Positions 8,422 to 18,272 of a stretch of 64,000 nt of DNA are shown piece by piece. Every line of letters starts with the position of its first letter. The first letter of the stretch is position 1. The translations under genes and the position numbers were made by a program. The notes beneath the pieces were generated by a model. It saw only the letters and a program-made list of their open reading frames with translations, had not been told where the DNA came from and did not search any database. Origin of the DNA: Mangrovibacter plantisponsor (lineage in GTDB: Bacteria > Pseudomonadota > Gammaproteobacteria > Enterobacterales > Enterobacteriaceae); assembly GCF_003182475.1 (NCBI RefSeq), contig NZ_QGTS01000005.1:133401-197400 (forward strand), given 5' to 3'.

Positions 8422-8938
8422 GATTCCCCAGTTTGTACTGGTAGCCGGTATGTCGATATTACTGGCCGGTTGTGGTGTGACACAGAAAGTGGCCGAGAGC
8501 TCGGCCGCTGTGACCAAATCTGTTTTTTATAAGCAGGTTAAAACTCTGCACCTTGATCTTCGTGCCCGTGAAGCAGTGAACACTAATGACAGTGGCGTGG
8601 CATTGTCCACTGTGGTGCGCGTCTACCAACTTAAGGACCGCAAAGCGTTTGACCGCACAGACTATGCGTTATTGTTCACCGGTGGCGCTCAGGTACTTAA
8701 AGCTGATTTGTTGGCAGAGAAGGAAGTGCGCCTGCAACCGGGAAGCACCCTAATGGTTGATATGCCAATGAATGAAAGCACCCGGTATGTGGCTGTCGCC
8801 GGGATGTTTATCTCGCCCGATCAGGGGAATAATACCTGGCGAGTTGTGCTAAGCCGTGATGAACTCCATCCTGATAAACCCCGGGTTATTGAAGCAGGTA
8901 ATAACCAGTTGGTCCTGAAGGGCCTGTGCGGTGAGTGA
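8402..8938 (+). CDS. tssJ: T6SS outer-membrane lipoprotein TssJ
   Basis: 178 residues beginning M-A-V-I-V-S-K-I-P-Q with a lipoprotein signal ending L-L-A-G-C at Cys24, so the mature protein is lipid-anchored and should sit at the outer membrane facing the periplasm. TssJ is a small beta-sandwich lipoprotein that binds the periplasmic end of TssM. The segment V-V-R-V-Y-Q-L-K-D-R-K-A-F is typical of the family. I chose ATG 8402 because AAGGAG lies at 8386-8391; a longer frame from 8357 would put charged residues before the signal. GTG 8414 is an alternative. It is the last T6SS gene here; the next gene belongs to the cysteine regulon. Confidence 0.93.
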   Translation: MAVIVSKIPQFVLVAGMSILLAGCGVTQKVAESSAAVTKSVFYKQVKTLHLDLRAREAVNTNDSGVALSTVVRVYQLKDRKAFDRTDYALLFTGGAQVLKADLLAEKEVRLQPGSTLMVDMPMNESTRYVAVAGMFISPDQGNNTWRVVLSRDELHPDKPRVIEAGNNQLVLKGLCGE

Positions 8939-9279
8939 TAAGTAGCGTCAGTGTGGAATAAATGAGTCCCGGGCTGTTTGGCTTGTGGCCCGGGAATGTG
9001 TATTGCCTGGTGCTATAAATCGCTGCCAAAGGAGCCTGGTACCCGGCGGCAGGCGTATTCTAACGGTTTGAAATTATTACGATGATGTGTAAATAAACAG
9101 GTTAAAACTAACCTTTTCCCCATTTTGATGAAGACTGCAACTATGCTGTTTTCTCCCGCCTTGTCTTATTCCCTTTTGCGCTTGAAAATCACGAAACGGT
9201 ATATAAAACCGTTATAACTTTTGACTCGCTTCTCAATACACTGGAGTTCTATTTCATAAGGTCTGAGTGAAGGTGCAAA
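8939..9279. other. Intergenic region between the T6SS cluster and cysP
   Basis: 341 bases without a gene. A GC-rich inverted repeat (TCCCGGGC at 8967-8974 with GCCCGGGA at 8988-8995) may end tssJ transcripts, although no T run follows. From about 9060 the DNA is AT-rich and carries the likely cysP promoter: TATAAC at 9213-9218 without a good -35 box, as expected for a promoter needing the activator CysB, plus a short inverted repeat (AACGGT / ACCGTT, 9196-9213) near it. An exact CysB site cannot be assigned by eye. Confidence 0.5.
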
Positions 9280-10296
9280 ATGGCGGGTAAGTCAGTAAAA
9301 CGTGTCTTGAGTGCAATGGCGCTGTCTCTGGTCCTGGCGGGCAGTGCGCATGCGACGGAGCTGCTGAACAGCTCCTATGATGTCGCGCGCGAGTTGTTCG
9401 CGTCATTGAACCCGCCATTTGAGAAACAATGGGCTCAGGATAACAACGGCGACAAACTGACTATCAAGCAATCCCATGCCGGTTCATCACGCCAGGCGCT
9501 GGCTATTTTGCAAGGCCTGAAAGCCGACGTTGTCACCTACAACCAGGTAACCGATGTTCAGATCCTGCATGACAAAGGCAATCTGATCCCGGCAGACTGG
9601 CAAAGCCGCCTGCCAAACCACAGCTCACCGTTTTACTCCACCATGGCCTTCCTGGTGCGTAAAGGTAACCCGAAAAACATTCACAACTGGAGCGACCTGG
9701 CCCGTAGTGATGTAAAACTGGTGTTCCCGAACCCGAAAACCTCAGGCAATGGCCGTTACACCTATCTTGCCGCCTGGGGCGCAGCCGACCAGGCTGACGG
9801 TGGCGATGAAGCCAAAACCAAAGCTTTCATGACCCAGTTTCTGAAAAACGTCCAGGTATTTGATACCGGAGGCCGTGGGGCGACCACTTCATTTGCTGAA
9901 CGTGGCCTTGGCGACGTGCTGATTAGCTTTGAATCTGAAGTGAACAATATCCGTAAACAGTACCCGAACGAGCAGTTCGAAGTTGTGGTACCCAAAGTGG
10001 ATATTCTTGCTGAATTCCCGGTGACCTGGGTTGATCGTAACGTGAAAGCCAATGGCACCGAAAAAGCCGCCAAAGCGTACCTGAATTACCTCTATAGCCC
10101 ACAAGCACAGGAAATTATTACCAGCTATTACTACCGGGTAAATAACCCTGAGCTAATGGGCAAAATGAAAGACAAATTCCCGGAAACCAAACTGTTTCGC
10201 GTAGAAGACAAATTTGGTTCGTGGAAAGACGCCATGAGCAAGCATTTTGCCAGTGGCGGTGAACTGGATCAGTTGTTAGCAGCAGGGCGTAGCTAA
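9280..10296 (+). CDS. cysP: Thiosulfate/sulfate-binding periplasmic protein CysP
   Basis: 338 residues with a signal peptide (about residues 1-25, cleaved after A-H-A) and the mature start [10 protein letters not shown] seen in enterobacterial CysP. It captures thiosulfate and sulfate in the periplasm and hands them to the CysTWA ABC importer. The conserved S-H-A-G-S-S-R-Q-A anion-binding loop and G-G-R-G-A-T-T-S-F motif are present. ATG 9280 is preceded by AAGG at 9270. It leads the cysPTWA operon; its stop overlaps the cysT start by one base (TAATG). CysB with N-acetylserine control is known for the family and fits the poor -35 box upstream. Confidence 0.97.
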   Translation: MAGKSVKRVLSAMALSLVLAGSAHATELLNSSYDVARELFASLNPPFEKQWAQDNNGDKLTIKQSHAGSSRQALAILQGLKADVVTYNQVTDVQILHDKGNLIPADWQSRLPNHSSPFYSTMAFLVRKGNPKNIHNWSDLARSDVKLVFPNPKTSGNGRYTYLAAWGAADQADGGDEAKTKAFMTQFLKNVQVFDTGGRGATTSFAERGLGDVLISFESEVNNIRKQYPNEQFEVVVPKVDILAEFPVTWVDRNVKANGTEKAAKAYLNYLYSPQAQEIITSYYYRVNNPELMGKMKDKFPETKLFRVEDKFGSWKDAMSKHFASGGELDQLLAAGRS

Positions 10297-11129
10297 TGTT
10301 TGCCATCTCTTCCCGGCGTGTTTTGCCGGGTTTTACACTCAGTATGGGCACCAGCCTGCTTTTTATCTGCCTGGTGTTGTTATTACCGCTGAGTGCACTT
10401 GTGATGCAGTTAAGCCAGATGACACTGGCGCAGTACTGGCAGGTTATTTCAAACCCGCAGATGGTTGCCGCATATAAAGTGACAGTGCTGTCTGCTGGTG
10501 TGGCCGCCCTGTTTAACGGTGTGTTTGGCTTGTTGATGGCCTGGGTGTTAACCCGCTACCAGTTTCCCGGGCGCAGCCTGCTGGATGCCTTAATGGATTT
10601 ACCTTTTGCATTACCCACGGCGGTTGCGGGGTTAACGCTGGCATCGTTGTTTTCGGTCAATGGTCTTTATGGCGAATGGCTGGGCCATTTTGGCATCAAA
10701 GTTACCTATACCTGGTTGGGTATTGCGGTTGCCATGGCTTTTACCAGTATTCCTTTTGTAGTGCGAACTGTGCAGCCAGTGCTGGAAGAGTTAGGGCCGG
10801 AATATGAAGAAGCGGCAGAAACCCTGGGTGCCACCCGCTGGCAGACTTTCCGCCGCGTAGTGATGCCTGAATTATCACCGGCGTTAATTGCGGGTATCGC
10901 ATTATCATTCACTCGCAGTCTGGGTGAATTTGGCGCAGTCATTTTTATTGCTGGCAACATTGCCTGGAAAACAGAAGTGACATCATTAATGATTTTTGTG
11001 CGCTTACAAGAGTTCGATTACCCGGCAGCCAGTGCAATTGCCTCAGTTATTCTGGCGGCATCACTGATTTTGCTGTTTGGGATTAATACGTTACAGAGTC
11101 GCTTTGGTCGGCGTGTGGTAGGGCATTAA
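10296..11129 (+). CDS. cysT: Sulfate/thiosulfate ABC transporter permease CysT (CysU)
   Basis: 277 residues with about six membrane helices. It is the first permease of the sulfate importer and starts [13 protein letters not shown] as in E. coli. The EAA loop (E-E-A-A-E-T-L-G-A-T-R-W, around residue 170) is the docking site for the CysA ATPase. It overlaps both cysP and cysW by one base (TAATG), so the operon is translationally coupled. Confidence 0.97.
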   Translation: MFAISSRRVLPGFTLSMGTSLLFICLVLLLPLSALVMQLSQMTLAQYWQVISNPQMVAAYKVTVLSAGVAALFNGVFGLLMAWVLTRYQFPGRSLLDALMDLPFALPTAVAGLTLASLFSVNGLYGEWLGHFGIKVTYTWLGIAVAMAFTSIPFVVRTVQPVLEELGPEYEEAAETLGATRWQTFRRVVMPELSPALIAGIALSFTRSLGEFGAVIFIAGNIAWKTEVTSLMIFVRLQEFDYPAASAIASVILAASLILLFGINTLQSRFGRRVVGH

Positions 11130-12001
11130 TGGCAAATATTTCACAATTGCGCCCCCGGCGTGAACCCATCAACTGGGGTAAATGGTCGCTGATTGGCCTG
11201 GGTGTGGTGATCTCAGCCTTTATTCTTGTTGTGCCAATGGCATCGATTTTCGCCATCGCCTTTTCTAAAGGCATTATGCCGGTGCTGCAAAACCTGGTTG
11301 ACCCTGATATGCGTACTGCTATCTGGTTAACGTTGCTGATTGCTGTTATCACAGTTCCGGTCAATCTGGTGTTCGGTACATTGCTTGCCTGGCTGGTCAC
11401 CCGTTTTACCTTCCCTGGCCGCCAGTTAATGCTGACACTGCTGGATATCCCCTTTGCGGTATCACCAGTCGTTGCGGGCCTGGTTTACTTGCTGTTCTAC
11501 GGCGCTAACGGTATTGCAGGCAGCTGGCTTGAGGCACATAACCTGCAACTGATGTTCGCCTGGCCGGGTATGATTATGGTGACCGTGTTTGTTACCTGCC
11601 CGTTCGTGGTGCGTGAGCTGGTGCCCGTGATGATGAGCCAGGGCAGCCAGGAAGATGAAGCCGCAATTCTGTTAGGTGCATCCGGCTGGCAAATGTTCCG
11701 CCGGGTAACATTGCCAAACATCCGCTGGGCCTTGCTGTACGGCGTGGTATTGACCAATGCGCGTGCGATTGGCGAGTTTGGCGCGGTATCGGTGGTTTCC
11801 GGGTCTATTCGTGGTGAAACGCTGTCTTTGCCACTGCAAATAGAGATGCTGGAACAGGATTACAATACGGTGGGGGCATTTACTGCCGCCGCATTACTGA
11901 CATTAATTGCAATTTTGACTCTGTTTTTGAAAAGTGCAGTGCAGTGGCGCCTGAACAGCCAGGAAAAACACCTGCAACAGGAAGGTAATAGTGAGCATTG
12001 A
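11129..12001 (+). CDS. cysW: Sulfate/thiosulfate ABC transporter permease CysW
   Basis: 290 residues, second permease of the sulfate importer, paralogous to CysT with about six helices. The EAA loop reads [13 protein letters not shown] (about residue 170-180). The family segment [14 protein letters not shown] is intact. It overlaps cysA by 11 bases. Confidence 0.97.
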   Translation: MANISQLRPRREPINWGKWSLIGLGVVISAFILVVPMASIFAIAFSKGIMPVLQNLVDPDMRTAIWLTLLIAVITVPVNLVFGTLLAWLVTRFTFPGRQLMLTLLDIPFAVSPVVAGLVYLLFYGANGIAGSWLEAHNLQLMFAWPGMIMVTVFVTCPFVVRELVPVMMSQGSQEDEAAILLGASGWQMFRRVTLPNIRWALLYGVVLTNARAIGEFGAVSVVSGSIRGETLSLPLQIEMLEQDYNTVGAFTAAALLTLIAILTLFLKSAVQWRLNSQEKHLQQEGNSEH

Positions 12002-13076
12002 GATAAACAACATCAAAAAATCTTTTGGCCGGACTCAGGTGCTGAATGATATCTCGCTGGATATTCCCGGCGGGCAAATGGTGGCGCTGCTTGGCCCTTC
12101 TGGTTCCGGGAAAACCACACTGTTGCGGATAATTGCAGGCCTTGAACACCAGTCCAGTGGTCGTATCAGCTTTCATGGTAATGATGTCAGTAAGCTGCAT
12201 GCGCGTGACCGGCGGGTTGGTTTTGTGTTCCAGCACTATGCGCTGTTTCGCCATATGACCGTGTTCGACAACATCGCTTTCGGCTTATCGGTGTTGCCAC
12301 GCCGTGAGCGCCCGTCTGCAGCGGTTATCAAACAGAAAGTGGCTAATTTACTGGAAATGGTCCAGCTTTCTCACCTGGCTGACCGTTTCCCTGCTCAGCT
12401 TTCCGGTGGGCAAAAACAACGTGTTGCTCTGGCTCGCGCACTGGCGGTAGAGCCACAAATTCTGCTGCTCGATGAACCTTTCGGTGCACTGGATGCCCAG
12501 GTGCGTATGGAATTGCGCCGCTGGTTGCGTCAGTTACATGAAGAGCTGCAATTTACCAGTGTCTTTGTTACTCACGACCAGGAAGAAGCGATGGAAATTG
12601 CAGACCGGGTTGTCGTGATGAGCCAGGGGAATATTGAACAAGCTGACGCACCTCAGCAAGTCTGGCGTGAACCTGCAACTCGCTTTGTTCTTGAGTTCCT
12701 TGGCGAAGTGAATCGGTTAAAAGGATCTGTGCAGGGTAGCCAGTTCCACGTTGGCGCTCACCGCTGGCCTCTCGGTTTTACCCCAGGTTACCAGGGCCCG
12801 GTAGACTTGTTCCTGCGCCCCTGGGAAGTGGATGTAAGCCGCCGAACCAGCCTGGATTCTCCGTTACCTGTTCAGGTACTGGAAGTCAGTCCGAAAGGGC
12901 ACTATATGCAGCTGGTTGTGCAGCCGGTTGGCTGGTACACAGACCCTCTGACCGTTGTCATGCGTGATGACGTGGTGCCGCAACGCGGTGAACGCTTATT
13001 CGTGGGCCTGCAACATGCGCGCATCTATCACGGCGATTTGCGCATTGAGAGCCTTGCTCTGGCGCAGTCAGCCTGA
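11991..13076 (+). CDS. cysA: Sulfate/thiosulfate ABC transporter ATPase CysA
   Basis: 361 residues with all ABC ATPase motifs: Walker [10 protein letters not shown] (about residue 34-42), signature L-S-G-G-Q-K-Q-R (about 135), Walker B I-L-L-L-D-E-P-F, and the switch histidine in V-T-H-D-Q-E-E-A. The C-terminal third is the TOBE-like regulatory domain. It powers import through CysT/CysW. The start is GTG at 11991 inside the end of cysW, which gives the family N-terminus M-S-I-E-I. A weak terminator-like hairpin follows before cysM. Confidence 0.97.
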   Translation: MSIEINNIKKSFGRTQVLNDISLDIPGGQMVALLGPSGSGKTTLLRIIAGLEHQSSGRISFHGNDVSKLHARDRRVGFVFQHYALFRHMTVFDNIAFGLSVLPRRERPSAAVIKQKVANLLEMVQLSHLADRFPAQLSGGQKQRVALARALAVEPQILLLDEPFGALDAQVRMELRRWLRQLHEELQFTSVFVTHDQEEAMEIADRVVVMSQGNIEQADAPQQVWREPATRFVLEFLGEVNRLKGSVQGSQFHVGAHRWPLGFTPGYQGPVDLFLRPWEVDVSRRTSLDSPLPVQVLEVSPKGHYMQLVVQPVGWYTDPLTVVMRDDVVPQRGERLFVGLQHARIYHGDLRIESLALAQSA

Positions 13077-13097
13077 TAATTTTATAAGCATACCTTT

Positions 13098-13122
13098 AAG
13101 CGGCCGCAAGGCCGTTTTTTTA
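13098..13122 (+). terminator. Terminator-like hairpin between cysA and cysM
   Basis: CGGCC (13101-13105), a GCAA loop and GGCCG (13110-13114) are followed by eight T. The stem is short but GC-rich, and the T run is good. It would reduce read-through from cysPTWA into cysM. Confidence 0.65.
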
Positions 13123-13139
13123 TTGGGAAAAATCGCGCA

Positions 13140-14048
13140 ATGATACTTGAACAGACCATTGGCCATACGCCGTTGGTGCGTTTGCAGCACACCGGGCTGA
13201 ATAACGGCAGTGAAATTTGGGTAAAACTGGAAGGCAATAACCCGGCTGGCTCAGTAAAAGACCGTGCCGCGTTATTTATGATCACTCAGGCTGAAAAACG
13301 CGGTGATATCGCACCTGGCGATACACTAATTGAAGCAACCAGTGGCAATACGGGTATTGCACTGGCGATGATTGCAGCCATGAAAGGCTACAAAATGAAG
13401 CTGCTGATGCCGGCCAATATGAGCCAGGAACGCAAAGCAGCTATGCAGGCCTATGGCGCAGAGCTGATTCTGGTGAGCCGGGAGCAGGGCATGGAAGGTG
13501 CGCGGGAGCTGGCTCAGAACATGGCAGACAATGGCGAGGGTAAGATTCTCGACCAGTTTAATAACCCGGATAACCCGCTGGCACATTTCACCACTACCGG
13601 GCCGGAGATCTGGCAACAGACAGAAGGGAAAATTACCCACTTTGTTTCCAGCATGGGTACCACCGGTACTATTACAGGCACGGCCCGTTATTTAAAAAGC
13701 CAGTCTGGTACTGTGCGTATTGTTGGCCTGCAACCGGAAGAAGGGAGCAGCATTCCCGGTATTCGCCGCTGGCCAGCAGAGTGGATGCCAGGTATTTTTG
13801 ATGCGTCTTTGGTTGACCAGGTGCTGGATATAAACCAGATTGACGCGGAAAACACCATGCGCAAACTTGCTGCAACAGAAGGGCTGTTCTGTGGGGTAAG
13901 TTCTGGCGGGGCGGTGACAGGGGCATTGCGGGTTGCCAGTGAGAACCCAAATGCGCTGGTGGTGGCTATTATTTGTGACCGCGGTGACCGTTATCTGTCC
14001 ACCGGTGTGTTTAGTGAAGAGCACTACACACAAGGTGCCGGGATTTGA
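13140..14048 (+). CDS. cysM: Cysteine synthase B / S-sulfocysteine synthase CysM
   Basis: 302 residues. A PLP enzyme using O-acetylserine with thiosulfate (giving S-sulfocysteine) or sulfide (giving cysteine). The PLP lysine is in N-N-P-A-G-S-V-K-D-R-A-A, the acetylserine-binding loop is T-S-G-N-T-G-I-A, and the phosphate loop is S-M-G-T-T-G-T-I-T-G. The sequence follows E. coli CysM rather than CysK, for instance in the Q-P-E-E-G-S-S-I-P-G-I-R-R-W segment. It lies 63 bases after cysA, giving the usual cysPTWA-cysM order, so thiosulfate uptake and use are adjacent. Confidence 0.97.
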   Translation: MILEQTIGHTPLVRLQHTGLNNGSEIWVKLEGNNPAGSVKDRAALFMITQAEKRGDIAPGDTLIEATSGNTGIALAMIAAMKGYKMKLLMPANMSQERKAAMQAYGAELILVSREQGMEGARELAQNMADNGEGKILDQFNNPDNPLAHFTTTGPEIWQQTEGKITHFVSSMGTTGTITGTARYLKSQSGTVRIVGLQPEEGSSIPGIRRWPAEWMPGIFDASLVDQVLDINQIDAENTMRKLAATEGLFCGVSSGGAVTGALRVASENPNALVVAIICDRGDRYLSTGVFSEEHYTQGAGI

Positions 14049-14065
14049 GTTTCCCCTTTGGGCAT

Positions 14066-14096
14066 AAAAAAACGGCACCCATGAGGTGCCGTTTTT
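14066..14096. terminator. Bidirectional terminator between cysM and crr
   Basis: AACGGCACC pairs with GGTGCCGTT around a short loop, flanked by A-run on the left and T-run on the right, so it can end both the cysM transcript and the convergent ptsHI-crr transcript. Confidence 0.85.
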
Positions 14097-14111
14097 ACAG
14101 AACAGGCCTGG

Positions 14112-14621
14112 TTATTTTTTGATGCGGATAACCGGGGTTTCGCCCACAGTTACAGAACCAGTCAGTTTCACCAACTCTTTGATTTCATCCATATTAGAGA
14201 TGACAACCGGAGTCAGTGTAGATTTCGCTTTTTCTTCCAACAGCGGCAGATCGAATTCGATGACAGTGTCACCGGCTTTCACGCGCTGACCTTCTTCAGC
14301 AATACGTTTGAAACCTTCGCCTTTCAGTTCGACAGTATCGATACCGAAGTGGACAAACAGTTCGATGCCAGAGTCAGATTCAATAGAGAAGGCATGGTTA
14401 GTTTCAAAAATTTTGCCGATAGTGCCGTCAACCGGAGCAACCATTTTGTTACCATTCGGTTTGATAGCAATACCATCACCCACAATTTTTTCAGCAAACA
14501 CCACATCCGGTACATCTTCGATGTTAACGATTTCACCAGACAGCGGAGCAATAATCTCAATAGTTCCGGTATCTTTTTTATCATCGGAAACCAGAGATTT
14601 CAGTTTATCAAACAAACCCAT
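14112..14621 (-). CDS. crr: PTS glucose-specific enzyme IIA (EIIA-Glc)
   Basis: 169 residues, nearly the same as E. coli EIIA-Glc from memory. It passes phosphate from HPr to glucose permease IIBC, inhibits non-PTS permeases when unphosphorylated (inducer exclusion) and stimulates adenylate cyclase when phosphorylated. The active histidine is in [10 protein letters not shown] (His91 by E. coli numbering with Met), with the second conserved histidine in E-T-N-H-A-F. It is the last gene of ptsH-ptsI-crr, 39 bases after ptsI. Confidence 0.98.
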   Translation of the reverse strand: MGLFDKLKSLVSDDKKDTGTIEIIAPLSGEIVNIEDVPDVVFAEKIVGDGIAIKPNGNKMVAPVDGTIGKIFETNHAFSIESDSGIELFVHFGIDTVELKGEGFKRIAEEGQRVKAGDTVIEFDLPLLEEKAKSTLTPVVISNMDEIKELVKLTGSVTVGETPVIRIKK

Positions 14622-14660
14622 GATCTTCTCCTAAGCAGTAATTGGGCCGCATCTCGTGGA

Positions 14661-16388
14661 TTAGCAGATAGTTTTTTCTTCAATGAACTTGTTAACCAGC
14701 TTCATTAACTCGTCCGTAGTCGGTTGAGCAAGAGCCTGCTCTGCTAAAACCTTGGCATCTTCGAAGTTCGTGTTACGAATAATCTTCTTGATGCGCGGGA
14801 TAGAAATGGAACTCATACTGAATTCGTCGAGGCCCATCCCCAGCAACAGAAGTGTAGCACGTTCATCGCCAGCAAGCTCGCCACACATACCTGTCCACTT
14901 ACCTTCTGCATGAGATGCATCAATAACTTGCTTGATCAGGTTCAGTACAGACGGTGACATCGGCTGGTAAAGATGTGAAATCATATCATTACCACGGTCA
15001 ACCGCCAGAGTATACTGCGTTAAATCGTTGGTACCGATACTAAAGAAATCGACTTCTTTCGCCAGATGGCGGGCAATGGTTGCCGCAGCAGGTGTTTCCA
15101 CCATTACGCCGATTTCAATATTTTCATTAAATGCTTTGTCTTCAGCACGCAGCTCGTCTTTGTAAGACTCCAGAGCGGCACGCAGTTCGCGCACTTCCTC
15201 AACGGAAATAATCATTGGGAACATGATGCGCAGTTTGCCGAAAGCAGAAGCACGCAGAATGGCACGCAACTGGTCATGCAGAATTTCGCGACGATCCAGA
15301 GCGATACGTACTGCACGCCACCCAAGGAACGGGTTCTCTTCTTTCGGGAAGTTCATGTAAGGCAGCTCTTTATCGCCACCGATGTCCATGGTACGGACAA
15401 TGACAGCCTGGTCGCCACATGCCAGAGCAACGGCTTTATAGGCTTCAAATTGTTCGTCTTCAGTGGGCAGTGCGTCACGGTCCATGAACAGGAATTCAGT
15501 ACGGTACAGGCCAACACCTTCCGCGCCATTGCGTTCAGCGCCAGCGACATCACGCACAGTACCGATGTTGGCACAGACTTCTACCTGGTGGCCATCAAGA
15601 GTGATAGCAGGCAGGTCTTTCAGTTTTGCCAGCTCAGCTTTTTCTTCAGCAACCTGAGCCTGAGCTGCGCGCAACGCTTCGATCTCTTCGTTGTCCGGGT
15701 TAACGTAAACTTTGTTGTTTACTGCATCCAGAACCAGATAATCGCCATTTTTAACCTGAGTGGTTACATCGCCAGTACCCACAATGGCAGGCAGTTCCAG
15801 AGAACGCGCCATGATAGAAGTATGGGAAGTACGGCCACCTAAATCGGTAATAAAACCGAGGACTTTCTTCAGGTTTAACTGTGCAGTTTCTGACGGAGTC
15901 AGATCAGTGGCAACCAGGATAACTTCGTCCTGAATTGAACTTAAATCGATGATAGCCAGGCCCAGAATGTTGCGCAGTAAACGCTTACCGATATCACGAA
16001 CGTCTGCAGCACGTTCTTTGAGGTATTCGTCGTCCAGCTCTTCCAGGGCGGTAGCCTGACCTTCGATAATTTCGTTAGCTGCTGCATCAGCAGTAACCAG
16101 TTTATCTTTAATCAGGGCTATGATTTCCTGCTCCAGCTCCTCATCTTCCAGCAACATAATGTGGCCTTCGAAGATGGCTTCTTTTTCTTCACCAAACGTT
16201 TCGCCAGCCTTGATTTTGATGGCTTCTAACTGTGCCGCAGCTTGTGCGCGGCCATTCAGAAAGCGCTCAACTTCCTGGTCGACTTTGTCGGCAGAAATCT
16301 TTTTCCGGTCGATGACAATCTCATCTTCTTTCAGAAGCAGCGCTTTACCAAAAGCAATACCCGGGGATGCTAAAATGCCTGAAATCAT
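14661..16388 (-). CDS. ptsI: PTS enzyme I (phosphoenolpyruvate-protein phosphotransferase)
   Basis: 575 residues, full length. It takes phosphate from phosphoenolpyruvate and gives it to HPr, the first step of all PTS sugar uptake. The active histidine is in [12 protein letters not shown] (about residue 189). The C-terminal PEP-binding barrel has the signatures G-L-Y-R-T-E-F-L-F and M-C-G-E-L-A-G-D. It lies 52 bases after ptsH in the same operon. Confidence 0.98.
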   Translation of the reverse strand: MISGILASPGIAFGKALLLKEDEIVIDRKKISADKVDQEVERFLNGRAQAAAQLEAIKIKAGETFGEEKEAIFEGHIMLLEDEELEQEIIALIKDKLVTADAAANEIIEGQATALEELDDEYLKERAADVRDIGKRLLRNILGLAIIDLSSIQDEVILVATDLTPSETAQLNLKKVLGFITDLGGRTSHTSIMARSLELPAIVGTGDVTTQVKNGDYLVLDAVNNKVYVNPDNEEIEALRAAQAQVAEEKAELAKLKDLPAITLDGHQVEVCANIGTVRDVAGAERNGAEGVGLYRTEFLFMDRDALPTEDEQFEAYKAVALACGDQAVIVRTMDIGGDKELPYMNFPKEENPFLGWRAVRIALDRREILHDQLRAILRASAFGKLRIMFPMIISVEEVRELRAALESYKDELRAEDKAFNENIEIGVMVETPAAATIARHLAKEVDFFSIGTNDLTQYTLAVDRGNDMISHLYQPMSPSVLNLIKQVIDASHAEGKWTGMCGELAGDERATLLLLGMGLDEFSMSSISIPRIKKIIRNTNFEDAKVLAEQALAQPTTDELMKLVNKFIEEKTIC

Positions 16389-16440
16389 AACCCTACCTTA
16401 CTTGTGACTGATATAGAGAATTCGCTCGAATAACAAAAAC

Positions 16441-16698
16441 TTATTCGAGTTCCGCCATCAGTTTAACCAGATGTTCAACTGCTTTTTGTTCGTCGTCGCC
16501 TTCAGCAGAGATGGTAACAACGGTGCCCTGAGTCAGACCCAGAGTTTGCAGCTTGAACAGGCTTTTAGCGCTGGCGCTTTTGCCATTGGAAGTCACAGTG
16601 ATTTCGGCGTTAAAGCTTTTTGCTTCTTTAACAAACTGGGCGGCAGGGCGGGTGTGAAGACCGTTCGGAGCGGTAATAGTAACTTCTTGCTGGAACAT
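16441..16698 (-). CDS. ptsH: PTS phosphocarrier protein HPr
   Basis: 85 residues. HPr carries phosphate from enzyme I to sugar-specific IIA domains. The phosphorylated His15 lies in [11 protein letters not shown], and Ser46 in K-S-L-F-K. The start is ATG at 16698 with GGGGAAAA just upstream; an open frame reaching back to 16791 is not part of the protein because the family start is M-F-Q-Q-E-V-T. It leads the ptsHI-crr operon. Confidence 0.98.
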   Translation of the reverse strand: MFQQEVTITAPNGLHTRPAAQFVKEAKSFNAEITVTSNGKSASAKSLFKLQTLGLTQGTVVTISAEGDDEQKAVEHLVKLMAELE

Positions 16699-17031
16699 TG
16701 TTTTTCCCCAACTTATAGGTTTAGTGTCTGGATCTAAAGTAGAGCCGTGTGGCATAACTTTAGCTTGTATCTGTCGCTTGCGCGTAGACAAACCGTGTCA
16801 AAAGCAGAAAAGCGCTAAATAGCGCTGGCTGGCTGCCCTGCACATCGCTCGTCTGAAACATTATGTATTATGCCGCTAATGTGTAACCTGTAACAAATCA
16901 GTAAATCGATTCAGCAAGCCAGATCACGCATTAGCGATTAATTTCGAGCTTCGAAATAAAGTTGCAGGTTAAATACCAGACCCGGGCAAATGAAGCAATG
17001 CCGGGTAGCGTAAAAATTTGAACTGTGCCAC
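16699..17031 (-). promoter_or_regulatory. ptsH upstream region
   Basis: 333 bases between cysK and ptsH without a gene. On the minus strand several promoter-like pieces occur, such as TTACAG (16888-16893) followed after 15 bases by CATAAT (16867-16872). In E. coli this region has several promoters controlled by CRP and other factors; I could not fix a convincing CRP site by eye. Confidence 0.35.
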
Positions 17032-17059
17032 AAAAAAGCACCCAGCCGGGTGCTTTTTT
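17032..17059 (-). terminator. cysK terminator
   Basis: On the minus strand GCACCC, a four-base loop and GGGTGC are followed by six T. It lies just past the cysK stop and separates it from ptsH. Confidence 0.88.
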
Positions 17060-17081
17060 GTTCATTTTGCCTGGACTGGCA

Positions 17082-18053
17082 TCACTGTTGCAATTCTTTC
17101 TCTGTGAACAAGTCTGCAAACAATGCTGTGCTGAGATAACGCTCGCCGGATGAAGGAAGAATAACAACAATATTCTTGTTGATAAAGGCTTCATCTTCCT
17201 GAAGCTTCAACGCAGCCGCAACAGCCGCACCAGAAGAGATACCTGCAAGGATACCTTCTTCTTCCATCAGACGGCGTGCGGTGGAGATAGCTTCGTCGTT
17301 AGTGATGGTTACCACTTTATCGACCAATTTCAGGTCGAGATTGCCCGGAATAAAGCCGGCACCAATACCCTGGATTTTATGCGGGCCAGGTTTGATTTCA
17401 TCGCCAGCCAGCGCCTGGGTGATAACCGGAGAATCAGTTGGCTCTACCGCCACGCTGATAAGGTCTTTCTTGCCTTTGGTGTTTTTGATGTAACGCGTTA
17501 CACCGGTCAGTGTACCGCCGGTGCCCACACCTGCGATAAACACATCAACCTGGCCGTCGGTATCTTCCCAGATTTCCGGCCCTGTCGTTTTTTCATGAAT
17601 CTCCGGGTTTGCCGGGTTACTGAACTGCTGCAAAAGCAGGTATTTTTCTGGGTTGCTGGCAACAATTTCTTCTGCTTTCTGAATGGCGCCTTTCATCCCT
17701 TTAGGGCCTTCGGTCAGCACCAGGTTTGCGCCCAGCGCTTTGAGCAGCTTACGGCGTTCAATACTCATGCTTTCAGGCATAGTCAGCGTTAACTTGTAAC
17801 CACGGGCGGCTGCAACGTAAGCCAGAGCAATACCGGTGTTACCGCTGGTAGGCTCAACCAGTTCAACGCCGGGTTTCAGTACACCGCGTTTTTCGGCATC
17901 CCAAATCATATTGGCACCGATACGGCATTTCACGCTAAAGCTCGGGTTGCGGGATTCGACTTTAGCCAGAATTTTACCGTTACCGATGCGGTTGAGGCGA
18001 ACTAACGGCGTATGACCAATCGTCAGTGAGTTGTCTTCATAAATCTTACTCAT
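17082..18053 (-). CDS. cysK: Cysteine synthase A (O-acetylserine sulfhydrylase) CysK
   Basis: 323 residues. A PLP enzyme making cysteine from O-acetylserine and sulfide. The PLP lysine is Lys42 in [11 protein letters not shown], the substrate loop is T-S-G-N-T-G-I-A, and the phosphate loop [10 protein letters not shown]. In Enterobacteriaceae it forms the cysteine synthase complex with CysE. It has its own promoter (18092-18119) and terminator, as expected for a monocistronic CysB target next to ptsH. Confidence 0.98.
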   Translation of the reverse strand: MSKIYEDNSLTIGHTPLVRLNRIGNGKILAKVESRNPSFSVKCRIGANMIWDAEKRGVLKPGVELVEPTSGNTGIALAYVAAARGYKLTLTMPESMSIERRKLLKALGANLVLTEGPKGMKGAIQKAEEIVASNPEKYLLLQQFSNPANPEIHEKTTGPEIWEDTDGQVDVFIAGVGTGGTLTGVTRYIKNTKGKKDLISVAVEPTDSPVITQALAGDEIKPGPHKIQGIGAGFIPGNLDLKLVDKVVTITNDEAISTARRLMEEEGILAGISSGAAVAAALKLQEDEAFINKNIVVILPSSGERYLSTALFADLFTEKELQQ

Positions 18054-18091
18054 AGCCAGTCCTTAACTGTATGAAATTTGGGAACCGTCCC

Positions 18092-18119
18092 AGCATACCT
18101 TCTCAGCATCACGGGTGAA
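18092..18119 (-). promoter_or_regulatory. cysK promoter
   Basis: On the minus strand TTCACC (18114-18119) and TATGCT (18092-18097) are spaced 16 bases apart, 39 bases before the cysK ATG. The -35 box is poor, as expected for activation by CysB binding the AT-rich stretch just upstream (about 18120-18160). Confidence 0.6.
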
Positions 18120-18239
18120 GGACGGATTTCGCATATCTATATTCAGATGAGAAATAATAACCAGCAGGATGGAATAAAGGATGGCATAAGTTGCCCTGAG
18201 TGCAAACGTGCCGCGCAGGGATTATTGCCGGGCTGAAAC

Positions 18240-18261
18240 TGGCCCACACCATAGTGGGCCA
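18240..18261 (-). terminator. Hairpin at the end of cysZ
   Basis: TGGCCCAC pairs perfectly with GTGGGCCA around a short loop directly after the cysZ stop. The T run is weak, so it may act as an mRNA 3'-end stabiliser or a weak terminator. Confidence 0.5.
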
Positions 18262-18272
18262 CGAAAACCGTT

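Noticed and set aside
15066-15842. A 258-codon plus-strand frame inside ptsI
   Set aside because: It is antisense to an intact, highly conserved enzyme I gene, and has the odd composition of a shadow frame.
16288-16400. Possible second start of ptsI or leader ORF upstream
   Set aside because: The ATG at 16388 gives the exact family start [12 protein letters not shown]; no further ORF is needed.
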